A stretch of DNA of 64,000 nt from Tenebrio molitor (taxonomy: Eukaryota > Arthropoda > Insecta > Coleoptera > Tenebrionidae): the NCBI RefSeq assembly GCF_963966145.1, contig NC_091053.1:124001-188000 (forward strand). The letters run 5' to 3'. Both the position numbers and the translations under genes were made by a program. Under the pieces are notes generated by a model. It did not search any database, was not told the DNA's origin, and saw nothing but the letters and a program-made list of their open reading frames with translations. Of the stretch, positions 1-12,588 are shown piece by piece (position 1 is the stretch's first letter; the number at the start of each line of letters is the position of its first letter).

Positions 1-2355
1 CGGCTACTACGACAACCAGGACGGCTTGCCAACGAAACGGCAACGCATCTCTCATTACCGCAAGCCCTCCGAACAACAGACCTACCGCTCCCCAGCAGAG
101 AACAACAGCCAGAGACGACCGGTGACGGACTCCAGGGACGCGAGCAACATGAACCCCAGAAGTAGGGAATCGCCGACGACGATGAACGGCGGTTACCTGA
201 CGCCGATAACGAACGGCGGTTACGCGAACGGCACCACCGAAAAAAGAAACTTTAGTGATGACGGCGACGACATCGGCCGGAAACGTTCATGTGATAGTCA
301 TAGTTTAAGCTACGTTGTTGGTCGCGATAAAACGATTAGTGCGGGTGATGCAAGAAATTCGCCGCAAACGAACAAGACCACCGAAAACGGTTACGTTAAC
401 GGTATGGTACCGAATGGAAAATGTAAGGGAGAAACACGGGAAAAGGACAGGAACAAGTACGAGAGAGTGACGTCGTCGAGTCAAAACAGGAGTGTCAGAG
501 TGAGTCCCGATAGTCAGTCGGAAGCCATAGGGAACAACGACAGCGGAGTGTCTCTGAACTCGATGTCCCCCAAGCACATTACCACCGTCGACAGCAGTTC
601 TGAATTTCCCGATTATTTAACGTAAGGCGTCCGAGGCAATATTTCTCGTGCAGTAATTCGATCGTTTTCTATCTTCTTATAGTGAATACACCACAATCAA
701 AGATGCCGAACAGAGGCGGCGATTCAAAGCCGATTTCAATGCCGACTATGCCGAATACAAGGACTTGCACGGGATTGTGGAGAAGGTGTCGCGGAGGTTT
801 GTCGATTTAGAACTGAAGCTTAAGAAGGAAGACGCTTCTAGTCCTAGATTTAAAGTGAGTACTGAGTACACATTATTAGGTATACATCTGCCGTGGCCGA
901 TACGGTTGAAAGACATTTTTCGAAAACGACTCGGAGGGGCAACCCCGATTATTTTTTTTTTGCAAATTTGGTACGTTGTATGACCTTCGGATTTTGCGTA
1001 ATGGGGCCTCGATTGTGGCCTGTCATCCCGGATGGCGGTAATAAATATGTGCCCAACAGTAATGCAATTCATAATAAATCAAAAAAGAAAATCTTTTAAG
1101 TTTATCGAAAAATTTGTGGAATCGAATTCAAAATGTTGTCGTAAACGATATAAACTTGACGATAATGTTGTTTGTTGTAAAAAAGAAATATCAAGTAGTG
1201 GAAAAAAATAATTTCCAAATCGTATCAGCGTTAAACATCACAAAAAAATAAGATAGGATTGCATATGCAGTGATTAACCTAAATTGCAGTTCACATTGTT
1301 GAATTAAAGTACCTACTCTTGTTAAATTTAAGCCGCGTTTTACATCAGAAGCCACTTGCGAAAAATTTTAAGAAAATTCAAAGTTGTTCGTATTTTCATT
1401 CATTAATTTTATTTACTTGAACTGTAGCCGCGATGATTTTTTGTTGTGTGGTGTTTTCCCCGAACAAGTTCACAAATATGTAGATGTGCAATTTTAAGCA
1501 ATATTGATACGGTAAAAACGTCGAATAGTGAAAGTAACGTAACCGACGAAAAATACAAGGTAATAATGAATATCGTGCGCAAACACTTAATTTCATACGA
1601 TGTAATTAACCCAACTTGTTCTATTTACGACAATATGTATAATAAATTTATTTTTAATTCATCGTTACGAAATCCACAGTAATTTCCTTCCAAAACAATA
1701 CCGATAACAAAAACTTACCAATAGCTTCGACATGACAAAAAATAAAAATGAAAACGGGCGGATGTCAAGATGTTTTATTTATTCACTTGAAACAAAAAGC
1801 TTAACTGGATGATAATAGATATTACGTAGAAGTTAGTTTGATCTAATACTTTTTCCTTTTGTCGAAAGACAGAAAAAAAGTTATAAAAACCGTTACTGCA
1901 CTTCGTATTAACGGCAAATTGTGTACACCACCTTCTTTTAACATTCACAGACTGATAAATCAGAGAGAGCGCTAAACGGTGGGAAAATAAAAATTCTCAT
2001 GATTGTACTAAATACATACATAGATTTAAAATGATGAAATTACATATTTTTATAATGTACAGTAAACAATTAATTATCTCGTAGTAAAAATAAATGTCTT
2101 TTCACAAAACGACAATTTATGTGGTGCGAGTGTGTATAAGATTTTTTGAGTATTGTTTGGAGGGGAAACGTTTCAAGTCAGTGTTTTTCGTTTCAGGATC
2201 TAAAAAAGCAAATCGTTAAGGAATACAATGAAAACAAGAAAGATCTGGAACACCAGAAATTAAAGAGAAGATTTCAATATTTGCACGACAAGTTGTCGCA
2301 CATAAAACGGCTCGTATTGGAGTACGATCAGGGCTTGGCGAACAACCAGTACTGA
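1..2355 (+). CDS. ELL: RNA polymerase II elongation factor ELL, 3' part (5' end outside window)
   Basis: Exons 1-621 (open at the left edge, frame starts at base 2), 683-854 and 2197-2355; phases agree at both junctions (donors gtaagg and gtgagt, acceptors atag and tcag). The first exon encodes a low-complexity, polar Ser/Asn/Arg-rich linker. From about base 610 the protein enters the C-terminal occludin-homology domain: a PDYLTEYTTI start, then DFNADYAEYKDLH, a coiled-coil stretch, and the closing YLHDKLSHIKRLVLEYDQ. That order and those signatures are typical of ELL, which suppresses Pol II pausing and acts in the super and little elongation complexes in the nucleus; the C-terminal domain binds partner proteins in these complexes. 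The stop follows GLANNQY, near where ELL proteins normally end. The N-terminal elongation domain lies to the left of the window. The second intron (855-2196) shows no gene. Confidence 0.93.
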
Positions 2356-2722
2356 CCCTGGGTAGTGGCCCGTAGGCCCCACGCCCCGGCACACTGCTAT
2401 GGACTCCTGCCATCGGACAACTCAATACTAACATCACGAACCACAATACAAGTTTCCCATTAAAAAGAAAAAACAAAAAAAAATGTCTAGTAAAGTCATA
2501 TTTATATAGTACATATATTATATTTGTATATTCGTCTTAAGGAACAAGAAAGGAATTAAGTAACTGTTTTGTGGTAGATCAAATCGTTGAAAGAAATGTT
2601 GTAATTATTGCTTATTGATATTTCGTTGGTTATTTATTAATTTGGATATCGAAGTGCATTATTTAGCGTTTTGTGTATAGGTTTATATATATTTTTTTTG
2701 TTTTGTAAATTTCGACGTGTTG

Positions 2723-2881
2723 ATGCAATCACTCTTTGAACACGCCGAAGCGGTGGATGAGGCGACGACATCAGCACGATCAAGTAAGTGTCGCAGATGT
2801 GGTCGTCGTTTTTTCCATTCGGGGGAACGTTTTGGTAATCTGTTGTTTTTCGTTTCAGATTCGATCATAGTTAGTCGTTAA
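2723..2881 (+). other. Possible tiny spliced ORF in the ELL 3' region
   Basis: An ATG at 2723 opens 20 codons to a consensus donor (gtaagt, 2784). A cgtttcag acceptor at 2851-2858 would remove a 75-nt intron and continue in phase for six more codons to TAA at 2879-2881, giving 27 residues. Local composition is more GC-rich than its surroundings. It could be a spliced 3' UTR, a separate small transcript, or chance; no family is recognised. Confidence 0.2.
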
Positions 2882-5206
2882 TTTGCTCAAATAAATGTGA
2901 TAAAATTAGTTTTTCCCACGGAGAAAGACGCATTCCACGCCGTCAAAGAATGATTGTCAATTGACATGTTTAGTGTTTCCTTACATAAATGGCACAGTGC
3001 TTTATTGACAGTAAATTCCCTAAAACATATCTGAAATCATATTTAAAGCAAGAACAGTCAACTTGATACCATATCTATTTTCAATCGTTTTTATTTACTG
3101 ACTATACATATCTATTGGGTTCTGATGTCACTGTGCTCTGACAGATGCATTTAAATCGGGTAATTTGGTTGATTTTGTTGTGCCATAAGTACCTATCCAA
3201 CCGATATAATGCTCTGGTACTGTCAACGCCGAAGTTGTAAAAATATTTGTTGAGGGTCATTGAAATTTTGTTGCTTGTTGTTATTAATTTTTATATCGTG
3301 CATGTTGTCCTTTGTCTGTATTTAACACAGTATTTTTGCCATTTTAACCAGTTACCATTATACACTTCTGGAGTAAACCTTGTCTGATAGTTATCTTAAG
3401 ATCTTCCACCTCTTCTGCAATTCTTCCACTTGACTAAATTATTTTATATTTAATGATTATGCTGTGCCAAACGTGTAACAATGATATTCTAAATTGTCGA
3501 CTTTCACCCCTTCTTTCCACTTTATACTTGTAGTTTAATCTTTTAATTGTCTTTTTGTAAAGGCCAGAAATTATTTTGTGACAATTTTATTTATTGTAAT
3601 TTTAACGTCGACTTGTTTGTTTCACTGTTGCAAAATAATTTCTAATCTCTGAGTAAATCAGCAGTGTTGTGTTTATAATCTCATTCGTTGTTCAGTAGCC
3701 ATAAATAATATCTGTCCTCAGAAAGGAACAGATTTATAATTTGCTGCGCCTGTCTGCGAAAGGACAAATATTGATCGTTAAAATGCCAGAAGTCAAGCGT
3801 CGACAAGCACCACTAGTCGTTCTCTGTTTTATTGTATTTTGTACATTTTCTTCAAAATATCGAAAAAGCTAATTTCAAATACGTTACGTCTAAAGAAAGT
3901 AAAGTAAACAACATGTAACCAATTGTAAACAGGAACGAGCTTCGCTTTCATTAAAAACGTTACGTCCGGAAAAGGTAGACTTCCAAGTTGAGCTCCACAA
4001 TTCGTGTACCAGTTAATTTTAAGCGGTCAGGTTAATGTTAATATGCTCCAACAATGCAAATAACACAACGAAAATTAAATATTTGTACTTGGATTGATAA
4101 CATTATCACTCGGACACTATTGGATTTTTTTATATGATGGAATGTTTTTGTTGAATTTAATTGTAACGATTCCATCGGTGGTTTGAATTTTTTCCAGTGG
4201 CAAGTTGATCTTGTGTCGCCTCTCACCATTTCACTTGTGGTGCCGTGTCGGACGCTTTTTTCCTTTCGGACCTTCGCAAGACGCCGCCAGACTAATTCTG
4301 AACATCCAGATAGATCTAATTTAGGAGATTTAGTAGTTAGAGAAATGAAATATATTAAACTATTTTTGAACTGTGATGACCACGCTCATTCCGCTGAATT
4401 AGTTAGTGTTATGTTGTCCAGTAGCAGTGCCCTTCCTGCCAATCAGACTGTCCGTCGATCGCACTCGAGCGATGTGGTTGTGATTGTACATATGATCTTC
4501 GATGACGACCTGGCCTGACCTTGACTCATCATTAAATATATATACAGTACCATGTATCTATATTATTACATATATATTAATATGTTAGAATATGCTTAAT
4601 CAACTTTATTCTGTCTTCTCGCTTATTATTTTTTTTTTTTTGAAAACAGCAAATATGAAAACCAAAAAAAATTAAAAATATTAAATGTCGTTAGTCCGGG
4701 GTTGTGTAATTTCTATACGTACCGAGTCAATTTTTAAAAAACGATTATTGAAAAAAAATGTTAAATCGCCTGAATGTTATTAATTAATTACATGACACAT
4801 GGATTAATGTGATAAAAGAAATGGTTCATTGGTTGTTTGGTTTGGTTGGTATTGTTTGTATGAGTAATTCCAGTGACCGTACGTAGACTAACATGTTTTT
4901 GAGTGCATTGATTGCTCTCTTTCTCTCTCTGTTGTTATGTAAAACGTGCCACTTGTTGCCAAGCTTGGTCTGTTGTCGATTTTCGGTAATGAACTGATCT
5001 ATATGTTATATATCACTCTGTAAATAAGTAAATAGTTATTATTGTGACCAGTCTGTTTATGTCGAAGTGCTGGTAGATAATTATGTCCAGTTCGTATTCA
5101 AGTGGCTAGGGTTTTATAACGACATTATGTTTTATTGTAAATTGAACTATGCAATATATTTAAAGCATCCCGAACACGTCTTTTCTTTTACCATTTCGAT
5201 TCTTAA

Positions 5207-5384
5207 TATCGGGTGTTTTTTTTAATTTTACCTCATAGGCGTTGAAGAGTCGATTGTGAACGCACTATACTAGTTACGGATCACGGGTCAGCTGTTTAAA
5301 TCTTACGTTTTACACGAGTGGTGCGTTCACAATCGACTCTTCAACGCCTACTACGAGGTGAAATTTAAAAAAAACACCCGATAT
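5207..5384. repeat. Short palindromic MITE-like element (tatcgggtgt family, copy 1)
   Basis: Both ends read tatcgggtgt...acacccgata and the arms continue inward for about 60 bases, including a shared segment around gttgaagagtcgattgtg and its reverse complement. The same termini and subterminal sequence recur at 40281-41154. No coding capacity, so a non-autonomous DNA element. Confidence 0.85.
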
Positions 5385-5569
5385 GACACGTTCAGCCTAT
5401 GGTCGAAACCGTTTCCTGAAACGTTCGTTACGCCACTGGATTTCCTGTCAAACTCCAGCTGTGACATTTTTGGACGGAGGTTATGTTTACATGATGCGTC
5501 AAAATCGCCAAATCATTTTAAATAATTCATAAAGGGGCAATGTTATGTACCGTTTGACCAGTTAAAACA

Positions 5570-6483
5570 ATGGACGAAGTAGGTCTTACAATGTTCTGAA
5601 TTTACTTGTCACTGTTTTTATATTTCCAGTCCTCACCTGAAGCGCTTAAAGAATTAGGCAACACTGCCGCAAAAAACCAAAAATATGAAGAGGCGATTTT
5701 GTACTACACGCAAGCGATTAAAAAGGATCCCACAAATTATACTTTAAGGAGCAATAGGTCATTTGCGTTTCTAAAGGTTCAACAGTATTATTTTGCAATG
5801 CAAGATGCTTATGAAACTATTAGATTGAACCCTACTTGGCCAAAAGGCTATTTTAGGAAAGCGGAAATTGAATACTCCACTCAACACTATTTAGCAGCTT
5901 GTGAATCTTACCAAAAAGCTCTAGAATTGAAACCTGATGATATTAACTTACTTGAAGCATTAAATCGGTCTAAAAAAGAAATAGTTAAAGACCGAAAAGG
6001 TAACTTTATGTAAATTGACATTATTCTAATAAAATCTTATGTTGTACAGCTGATGAGGTGATCCCTTGGTTAGGAGCAGGAATTGGAATTATAGTGGGAG
6101 TTATTATTGTCATAGCAGACTGTATTTTCACCCACAAACCTACTGTAAGTCATTCAAAGTTACAAAAAACTAATTGCTAACATACAATGTTTGAAGCACC
6201 CTCTTCTCATGGCTTTTGTTACTATTATCATAGCAATGGTGGGATATGGAATTGCAAAAACTTATCGCTACTATGTTAAATGCCAAAGGGATGGTTTACT
6301 CGAACCACCAACTGACTTATGTGAGTTTCTAGTTGCTACATGTTACCTCATTTTGAATATCCCCTTTTAGTTAAAGAAGATGAAGGGGAGGAGTCTAATG
6401 CAGCTGAAAAAGAGAGTAAGGCTCATACTCCCAGGTACACAAAGTCTCAAGCCCGGCAGAGATACAAAAAAGGAAAGTTATAA
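5570..6483 (+). CDS. Membrane-anchored TPR co-chaperone-like protein
   Basis: Five exons: 5570-5578, 5630-5999, 6050-6144, 6197-6320, 6371-6483; introns of 50-52 nt, all in phase; 236 aa. Residues about 7-110 form three tetratricopeptide repeats (KELGNTAAKNQKYEEAI, then RSNRSFAFL, then PKGYFRKAEIEY). The five residues of the carboxylate clamp that bind the C-terminal EEVD of Hsp70/Hsp90 are present: K10, N14, N45, K75, R79, the same spacing as in the TPR1 domain of Hop. Two hydrophobic segments follow (about residues 128-152 and 159-185), then a basic tail ending RQRYKKGKL. Inference: a co-chaperone held on an organelle membrane by a hairpin or tail segment. The fourth exon has a weak pyrimidine tract but a good ctaac branch site. 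I cannot name the orthologue; TOM70 and Hop are longer and built differently. Confidence 0.8.
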
Positions 6484-6736
6484 ATTGTTCATTTTCTAAA
6501 TATTAAACAAAGATGTGTTCTTATGTGGACTTTCAAGTCTCACATTCCATTTATAATAACCCCAGTCTGACTCGCACCGTTTGGTACGACGTTGCAATAA
6601 TACATAATTGTTGCTTATTTAATAAGTGCTGTAATAATTATGTTTGATGTTGAATTATACACTTTTAAAAACTCTAGTTGATTTTTTAATAGTCCACGCA
6701 CATACAAATGCACAATAATAGGTATTTATGTAACAA

Positions 6737-7090
6737 GTGCAAAAAGTGAATGGTTATTGCACGCGACGACGTGAAAATTGCCCCAAAAGCCGCAGGCGAG
6801 TGGGACAAACACGTCAAGTGCAATAACACTTTTTGCACGTCTTGCATACATTTTTTCTACGATCGAACAAAAAACGAGAAAAAAAACAACGATAAACAAC
6901 AGTTCAGTCCTGTGCGTCGTGTGTGAAAAATGCAATAAACACTCAATTTTTGCATGATCGTAGACAGACTGTTGACAGATGCGTGCAATAAAGACTTTAT
7001 TACGCTAGTGCAATTACCTAAGAGGCACTTTTTCTAGAAACAATGCAATGATCAATGAACACTCACTTTTTGCACGATCGTAGAAAAAAA
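6737..7090. repeat. Palindrome plus repeated gcaataaacact/ttttgca motifs
   Basis: 6737-6838 is an inverted repeat (gtgcaaaaagtg near the left end, cactttttgcac at the right). Related units with gcaataaacactca, ttttgca and gatcgtaga then recur at about 6930-6965 and 7052-7086. This looks like a degraded cluster of one small element. Confidence 0.65.
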
Positions 7091-8218
7091 TATTAATTCA
7101 TGTCTCAGCGACGTAACTTGAGTCATAATTACGATATAACAATTTTCACCGTGATTGCAGCAATGACACAACGTGTATGAACCTGCCACTCGACACGAGC
7201 AACTCGCTGTTTCCTCACAAATTTTAATTCAAAATTTACCGTTTACGTCAGTTTAAAAATGCATTTACAAACGAGTTCATTTAAATTCAACCTTCACCTT
7301 CTTTATTGCTGATAGCGCGATGTCGGATGCAGGATGCGGTGCATCCCCCACCTAAAACCGTGCCTACCCTAAAGGAGATTATTAATCAGGGAAAAGGGTG
7401 GCTTCTTCATTCGCAGAAGCTATTTTGTTCAGTAAGTTATCGCGTGGTACCATCACGAGAATGTGGTAGGTACCGAAAATTTTCTGAAAAGATTCACTCC
7501 GTTAACGTCAATCAAAGCAAAATCATAATTAACCTGCATTTCTTTCATTTTCACCGTTAAAAATGAGGACGCAAGTCGACCCATCTCTCGTCTTTGAACG
7601 AATTTCGTGCTCTTTAATTTCGTTCCAGTACAAATCGAAAATCGGTGATGAAAAACAGAAATAGGTAAGAAGGGACGACTTTACTGTATATAGAAATAAT
7701 ACGATCGCCCAAAAAATTATTTGGCTTGTGAAACGCGACGTCGATTAGAAATCGTTTTGTTCTTTTGAGGAACTAAATAACGGAGTCCAGACACAATAAA
7801 CTAGCGTTTCCACTAACCCACACATGTTGTAATTACGGCCGTATTCTCAGCGAGATGTTTTCATTATGCACGTTTGTTGGCCGAGGTTCGGTCATTTTAC
7901 TCAGGTTTAAACTTAGACTGTATTAAAGGTTAATTAAGCTAATTTACATTAAACCAAATTGAGAATGGTTTTGAGTTGAGTTTTTATAAAATCATTAATT
8001 AGTTCATTCCAGAGACAAAATCGACATTGCCAAATTTTAATACCAGGAAATTAAATTTTGTAAAAGTCGTTACAAAACACCTTTCACATTTTGAAAACTT
8101 TTTCTTTGAAGCGTAGCTGTACAATCGCGGCCATCCAAAAGTCAACGTTTTTTTATAGTTTAATTTTTACTTTAAATCATAGCGTTAAAAATTTTTTTGA
8201 TAGTTATTTACATTAGAG

Positions 8219-8313
8219 TTCGGGAGGTGAATTTTCCGGCACGACAACTAATTTCAGGCAGGAGCGCAACCGAGGAATTGATTAGTTGGAGCGCCGGAAA
8301 ATAACTCCTGTAC
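8219..8313. repeat. Short imperfect inverted repeat
   Basis: Arms pair gttcgggaggtgaattttcc with ggaaaataactcctgtac, with inner complementary aactaat/attagtt. Short hairpin-type MITE candidate; single copy recognised. Confidence 0.5.
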
Positions 8314-8860
8314 GACATTTGTATTATTGTTTTCTAAATTTCGTTATAGGTCGTAAAATTTTATTCCATATTATGAGCGATTAACAGGCACAATGGTTGG
8401 GTTTGAAAAGGTTGGGAAGCGGCGCGTACCATTTTCCTTACAATACAAATCTGCAAAATGTATAGTTTGGCAAAAGTTATTCTGAACACTGGCAATTATC
8501 CGTATTTAATTTTTTGAGTCCTTTACAATAGGTTCGCAGGCAATGTTGTAAAAAATATTACCTGCTAGTGGTAAACCAGGATTTATAAGGCCCGCAAGAT
8601 CTTTAACTGAAAGTAGGTACCATAAAATTTTACGATCTACAACCAAATTGAGAAAACAGTAGACTTACCAAAATATTAAATTTTTGAAAAATCAAGACTA
8701 ATTTTATTATAGAATTTGATACCGTCAATAAAGGATCGTATGCTGTGAAATCGATTCCTTGATGACGGTGACGCTGATTTGTTTTTTTTTCCAAACAAAT
8801 TATTTGGTGTGTTTATTAGGGTAAATTTTCACTGTTAGTGCATGAACCAAATCATTCCTG

Positions 8861-8988
8861 TTATATGTTTATTGAAATTATCTTTTTTGTCAGTCTCAAT
8901 AAAAGTGAAAATGAGTGATACAGATGAAGATCCGGAAATACTAGTGGACTAAAGAAAAGTAGGTTTAATGTTACTAATTGTTACTAAT
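8861..8988 (+). repeat. Dispersed repeat with coding-like segment, copy 1
   Basis: Matches the reverse complement of 15797-15925 over about 125 bases, including a stretch reading MSDTDEDPEI. Here one base is missing relative to the other copy after this stretch, giving an early stop. Probably a fragment of a mobile-element exon. Confidence 0.6.
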
Positions 8989-9035
8989 AATGTTACTAAC
9001 AGCCCAATTTACACACGAACGAGTTAAATACGATG

Positions 9036-9182
9036 TTTTTTTGTTCGACGAGCCCCTTAAAGGCTCCAAAACGCTTAAAATCTTTAAAATTCGCTTGACG
9101 TTTGGTTTTGACAAGTTGTGACATTTATCAAAATCCGTTCACACAGGAGAAAATTCTCAAATTCTGACAGTTTCGAACAAAT
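9036..9182 (+). repeat. Dispersed MITE (ttgttcgacg family), copy 1
   Basis: About 145 bases bounded by ttgttcga and tcgaacaa, with the internal signature gttcacacaggagaaaattc. Further copies lie at 17104-17252, 22447-22590, 27538-27652 and 45333-45427. Confidence 0.8.
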
Positions 9183-10814
9183 AAAATTTTTTAATCGTAA
9201 TTTTTATTCTACAATGAAAAAAGAGACACGTCTCAATTACTTTTAAAATAATAATAAATTATTAGATATACGAGTAAAATTTTCGAGTTATAATACCACG
9301 CATTATTTTAAGCGGAACGATCAACAAAACGACAAAAATGTTCTAGAAACTTGCAAATTTTCATTGCGAATATGTAGTAATAATTTAAAACAATTATGGG
9401 AGTATTATTTTTGTTTCGTTGAAGATATGAAGAGATGAAGCAAAAGAGACAAAGAGCTCCGAAGAATTTAAGAAGACAATACAAAATGATATTTAAATTA
9501 GACCAAAATAAGCAAATAAAAAATGTAAGAGACCGTCAGCTTAAGCTGACAAGATTAGGATGTGGGCACAAAGGAAAGTTAAACAACTTGCCGTTTTAAA
9601 GAATGAAAGTCTATGAGAAAAAATGAATCTCTTGAATAAGTGTCAGCAAATAGTGAATACGTCCAAAAGGGAATGAAATAATATGTAGGTATGTAGTTTA
9701 AATCGATACAATTACCGTCCAGAGAAATGAATTGACATCACCTTTGATACAACTGAATAATCATATGTGTTGCTCCACCTGTCTGAAGAGTGTAGCTTTG
9801 AATGAAACAGTTTTCGATTGGTCATTCAAAACTAAAATTGCAACAATTTTTGTTGCAATTTAACACGTTTGAATCCATCTGTTTTGTGATTTTATTAATA
9901 GGTATTTATTTTCTATTTCCATATTTCCGCGTCGAAAAATTTATTAGGTACATTGTATTTTAAATTACAGAAGCTCGAGTACCTCCCTCTCACACTTTGA
10001 ATTAACGATTCCATGATTGTGGTAACTGTGTCGTTTTTAAGTCTAAATAAATGTCATTATTATTTTAATTATTGTTGGTGCTGCTTTCTTCATCCCTTTT
10101 TCCGCTTCATTCCGTCACAACAGCGACGTTGTTTGAGGGTGGGGTTGACATTCACTTAAACGGTCCTTTGTTTTAAGCGTCGTTATTTACGATAGAAACG
10201 TTTATGGTGGAAGTATTAACACCCCGTAAATTATGATAAAAGTACCTGCTGATCGATAATAAAACCAGATTTACGCTTAGGACGCTAAAATTAATACAAA
10301 ATCCTGAATCCGTTGTTGAACGCGTGATACTAAAAATAAATCTCTGTGTTGTCTGTTTTTTATTCCATATACGATATGCGTCATTCAATTGCTCATTTTA
10401 ATTGTGGGTAGTGTCGCTATTTTAAGAAACGGCCACTACAATGTGCAGTTAATGATTAAATTAATTTCAGTCATTAAAGGTGTGGATCTCTACACTTACG
10501 AAAACAAAGTGATTATATTAGGTATCACTTTCCTTTCTTCCAGCCGGAATAGGTACCAGATAGGTAAGTACTCCACGAAGAGTATGCTCCTACATTGAAA
10601 GAACTTTTCCCATAAAATACTAGCTTGTTTATTTTTTTAAATCGATTAACTCTGAAGATATATTTTTTATCGATTTCGAATTTCATCTAAGCTATGACTC
10701 TTGAAACCAATGTCTGAGCTTTTTCCAGCTATCAACTACTGTCCAGAATGTCAAGTACAAAAATGGTTTAAAAAATCGAAAATTTGGGATTGAACAAAAC
10801 TGACAAAATAGTAT

Positions 10815-11285
10815 ACAGGGTGTTTCTGAAATAAGTGCATTAATTTTAACTGGTAATAGAACTCATCAAAAGGAACAACTTTTCTCTCTGCCATTTTGGC
10901 GAAAAACGTTGCGTAATGGCTTAAAAAAATAGGAAAGATTTTCCTAAAACCGTTCATATCTCCAAAACTAAGCTACCTAAAAACGTGAAACAACCAGATT
11001 CTTACGAAGTGGATTTTTTACTATACGGGTAGATTTATTTGAATTTCGATTTCGGCGTTAAAACACGTTTTCTGGATGAAAATGGATGTTTTTTTCATAT
11101 TAGCGCTGATCTCAATTAGCCATTGTAGTATTTAGTGGCGTAGGGCTATTTTAGTGACAAATCTCTCCAATTTTTTTTTGGAATTAAACATCGTTTTTCG
11201 GCAAAATGGTAGATAGAAAAGTTGTTCCTTTTGACGAGTTCTATTACCAGTTAAAATTAATGCACCTATTTCAGAAACACCCTGT
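10815..11285. repeat. Terminal-inverted-repeat element, acagggtg family, member A
   Basis: Begins acagggtgtttctgaaat and ends with the matching atttcagaaacaccctgt; arms extend about 75 bases (gcattaattttaactggtaa / ttaccagttaaaattaatgc). No transposase is visible. First of three related elements in 1.8 kb. Confidence 0.85.
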
Positions 11286-11391
11286 ATTATACACCAAAGT
11301 AGAGAAGTTCATAATTATAGCTAGAGCGCCAAGATTAGGTCCCGAGGGATGTAAGGCACGAGGCCATAAGGAACTTCTCTACCGTGGTGTA
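11286..11391. repeat. Small palindrome between members A and B
   Basis: Arms ttatacaccaaagtagagaa and ttctctaccgtggtgtata pair imperfectly around a GC-richer centre. It fills the gap between the two acagggtg elements exactly, so one may have inserted at the end of the other. Confidence 0.55.
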
Positions 11392-11392
11392 T

Positions 11393-11935
11393 ACAGGGTG
11401 TAACAGAAAAAAGTGCATTTATTTTAACTGGTAATAGTACTCATCCACTACAACAATGTTTCTAAATAAAGTTTCTTGAAATTTGCAAAATTGAATTGCC
11501 ATTTGTCTCCCCTTTATTTTGACGTGCCGTTGACGTTGAATACAATTTTATAAATCTGAAAACTTTTTTAAACAGGAAGCGTAAAAATTGAATATTTTTA
11601 TTCCCTTCGTATTGCACTTTTCATTCATTGTTTTTTACTAATTAATATGTTTTGCAATAATGTTTTTTCACGAAATAGCGCTTCATCAATAAAAAGGTTT
11701 CACTTTCGTTTGTTTTTTGTTACGTCCTTGTTTTGTTTCTTTGTTAAATGTAGTTAGATTAAAATCGTTCCATAGGCGGATAAGCCAAAAATCTTTAGTA
11801 AATTTAGATTAATTTTTAAAACCCTTCAGAATTTTTTCGAACAAAAAATTACATATTTGGAAAAGTTGTAGTAGATGAGTCCTATTATCAGTTAAAATAA
11901 ATGCACTTTTTTCTGTTACACCTGTATATAATTTT
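11393..11935. repeat. Terminal-inverted-repeat element, acagggtg family, member B
   Basis: Ends acagggtgtaacagaaaaaa and ttttctgttacacctgt, with subterminal ttttaactggtaatag shared with member A. 543 bases, non-coding. Confidence 0.8.
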
Positions 11936-12152
11936 TTTCATTACTACATACGTTAAAACCCTTTCTGATAATTACTAATAAAGTAATTTTGTCAGATGCG
12001 ACGATACAATTGTTTTGTCTTAACGGTTGTTATAAAAATCGTCTATGAAATAAACGACAATCTTTCGTTGCTCGGTGACGATGACGGTTCTTTGAAGTTT
12101 TAGATTTTCGATCTTTTTGATGTGTTTTTAGTTTTTAATTAGACAAATATAT

Positions 12153-12588
12153 ACAGGGTGTTTCTGAAATACGTGTGTTAATTTTAACCAGTGAAAGAAC
12201 TCGCCAATTTATGAAAGTTTTCTCTATAACATTTTGTAAGATTCGTAAAAGTATTCCAAGATTTTTTGCCCCACAATTTTTACCAAACGAGTCGTTTTAT
12301 GTGATTTTAACTACATAGTTTCTATTTTTTGTAACCATGAGAATCTAAATTTTGATTATTTTTTTTCTATACCTAACAATGGAACTTTTTAACAAAGTTC
12401 TGTTTCTATCACAACAGAAATTTTTCGCCCTTACCCATAGGCGGGTATACACTTTGATGGTTAATTTATTCTAAATTTTAAATCAATTTGTATTGCTTTT
12501 TCGTAAAAATGTTATAGAGAAAAATTCTATGATTTGGCGCGTTCTTCCACTGGTTAAAATTAACACACGTATTTCAGAAACACCCTGT
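12153..12588. repeat. Terminal-inverted-repeat element, acagggtg family, member C
   Basis: Ends acagggtgtttctgaaatac and gtatttcagaaacaccctgt are perfect inverted repeats; arms continue with ttaattttaaccagtg / cactggttaaaattaa. 436 bases, non-coding. Confidence 0.85.

Larger units (their letters stand above)
2356..5569. other. ELL 3' UTR and intergenic stretch without a clear gene
   Basis: AT-rich. A polyadenylation signal is seen at about 2889 (aaataaatg), which would give ELL a 3' UTR of some 550 bases. An open frame at 4183-4518 (111 codons) opens next to an acceptor-like tttttccag, but matches no family I know and has no convincing start context. An inverted-repeat element (5207-5384) precedes the next gene. 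Confidence 0.5.

Noticed and set aside
4183..4518. 111-codon ORF before the TPR gene
   Set aside because: Acceptor-like site at its start, but low-complexity hydrophobic and serine-rich product with no family resemblance.
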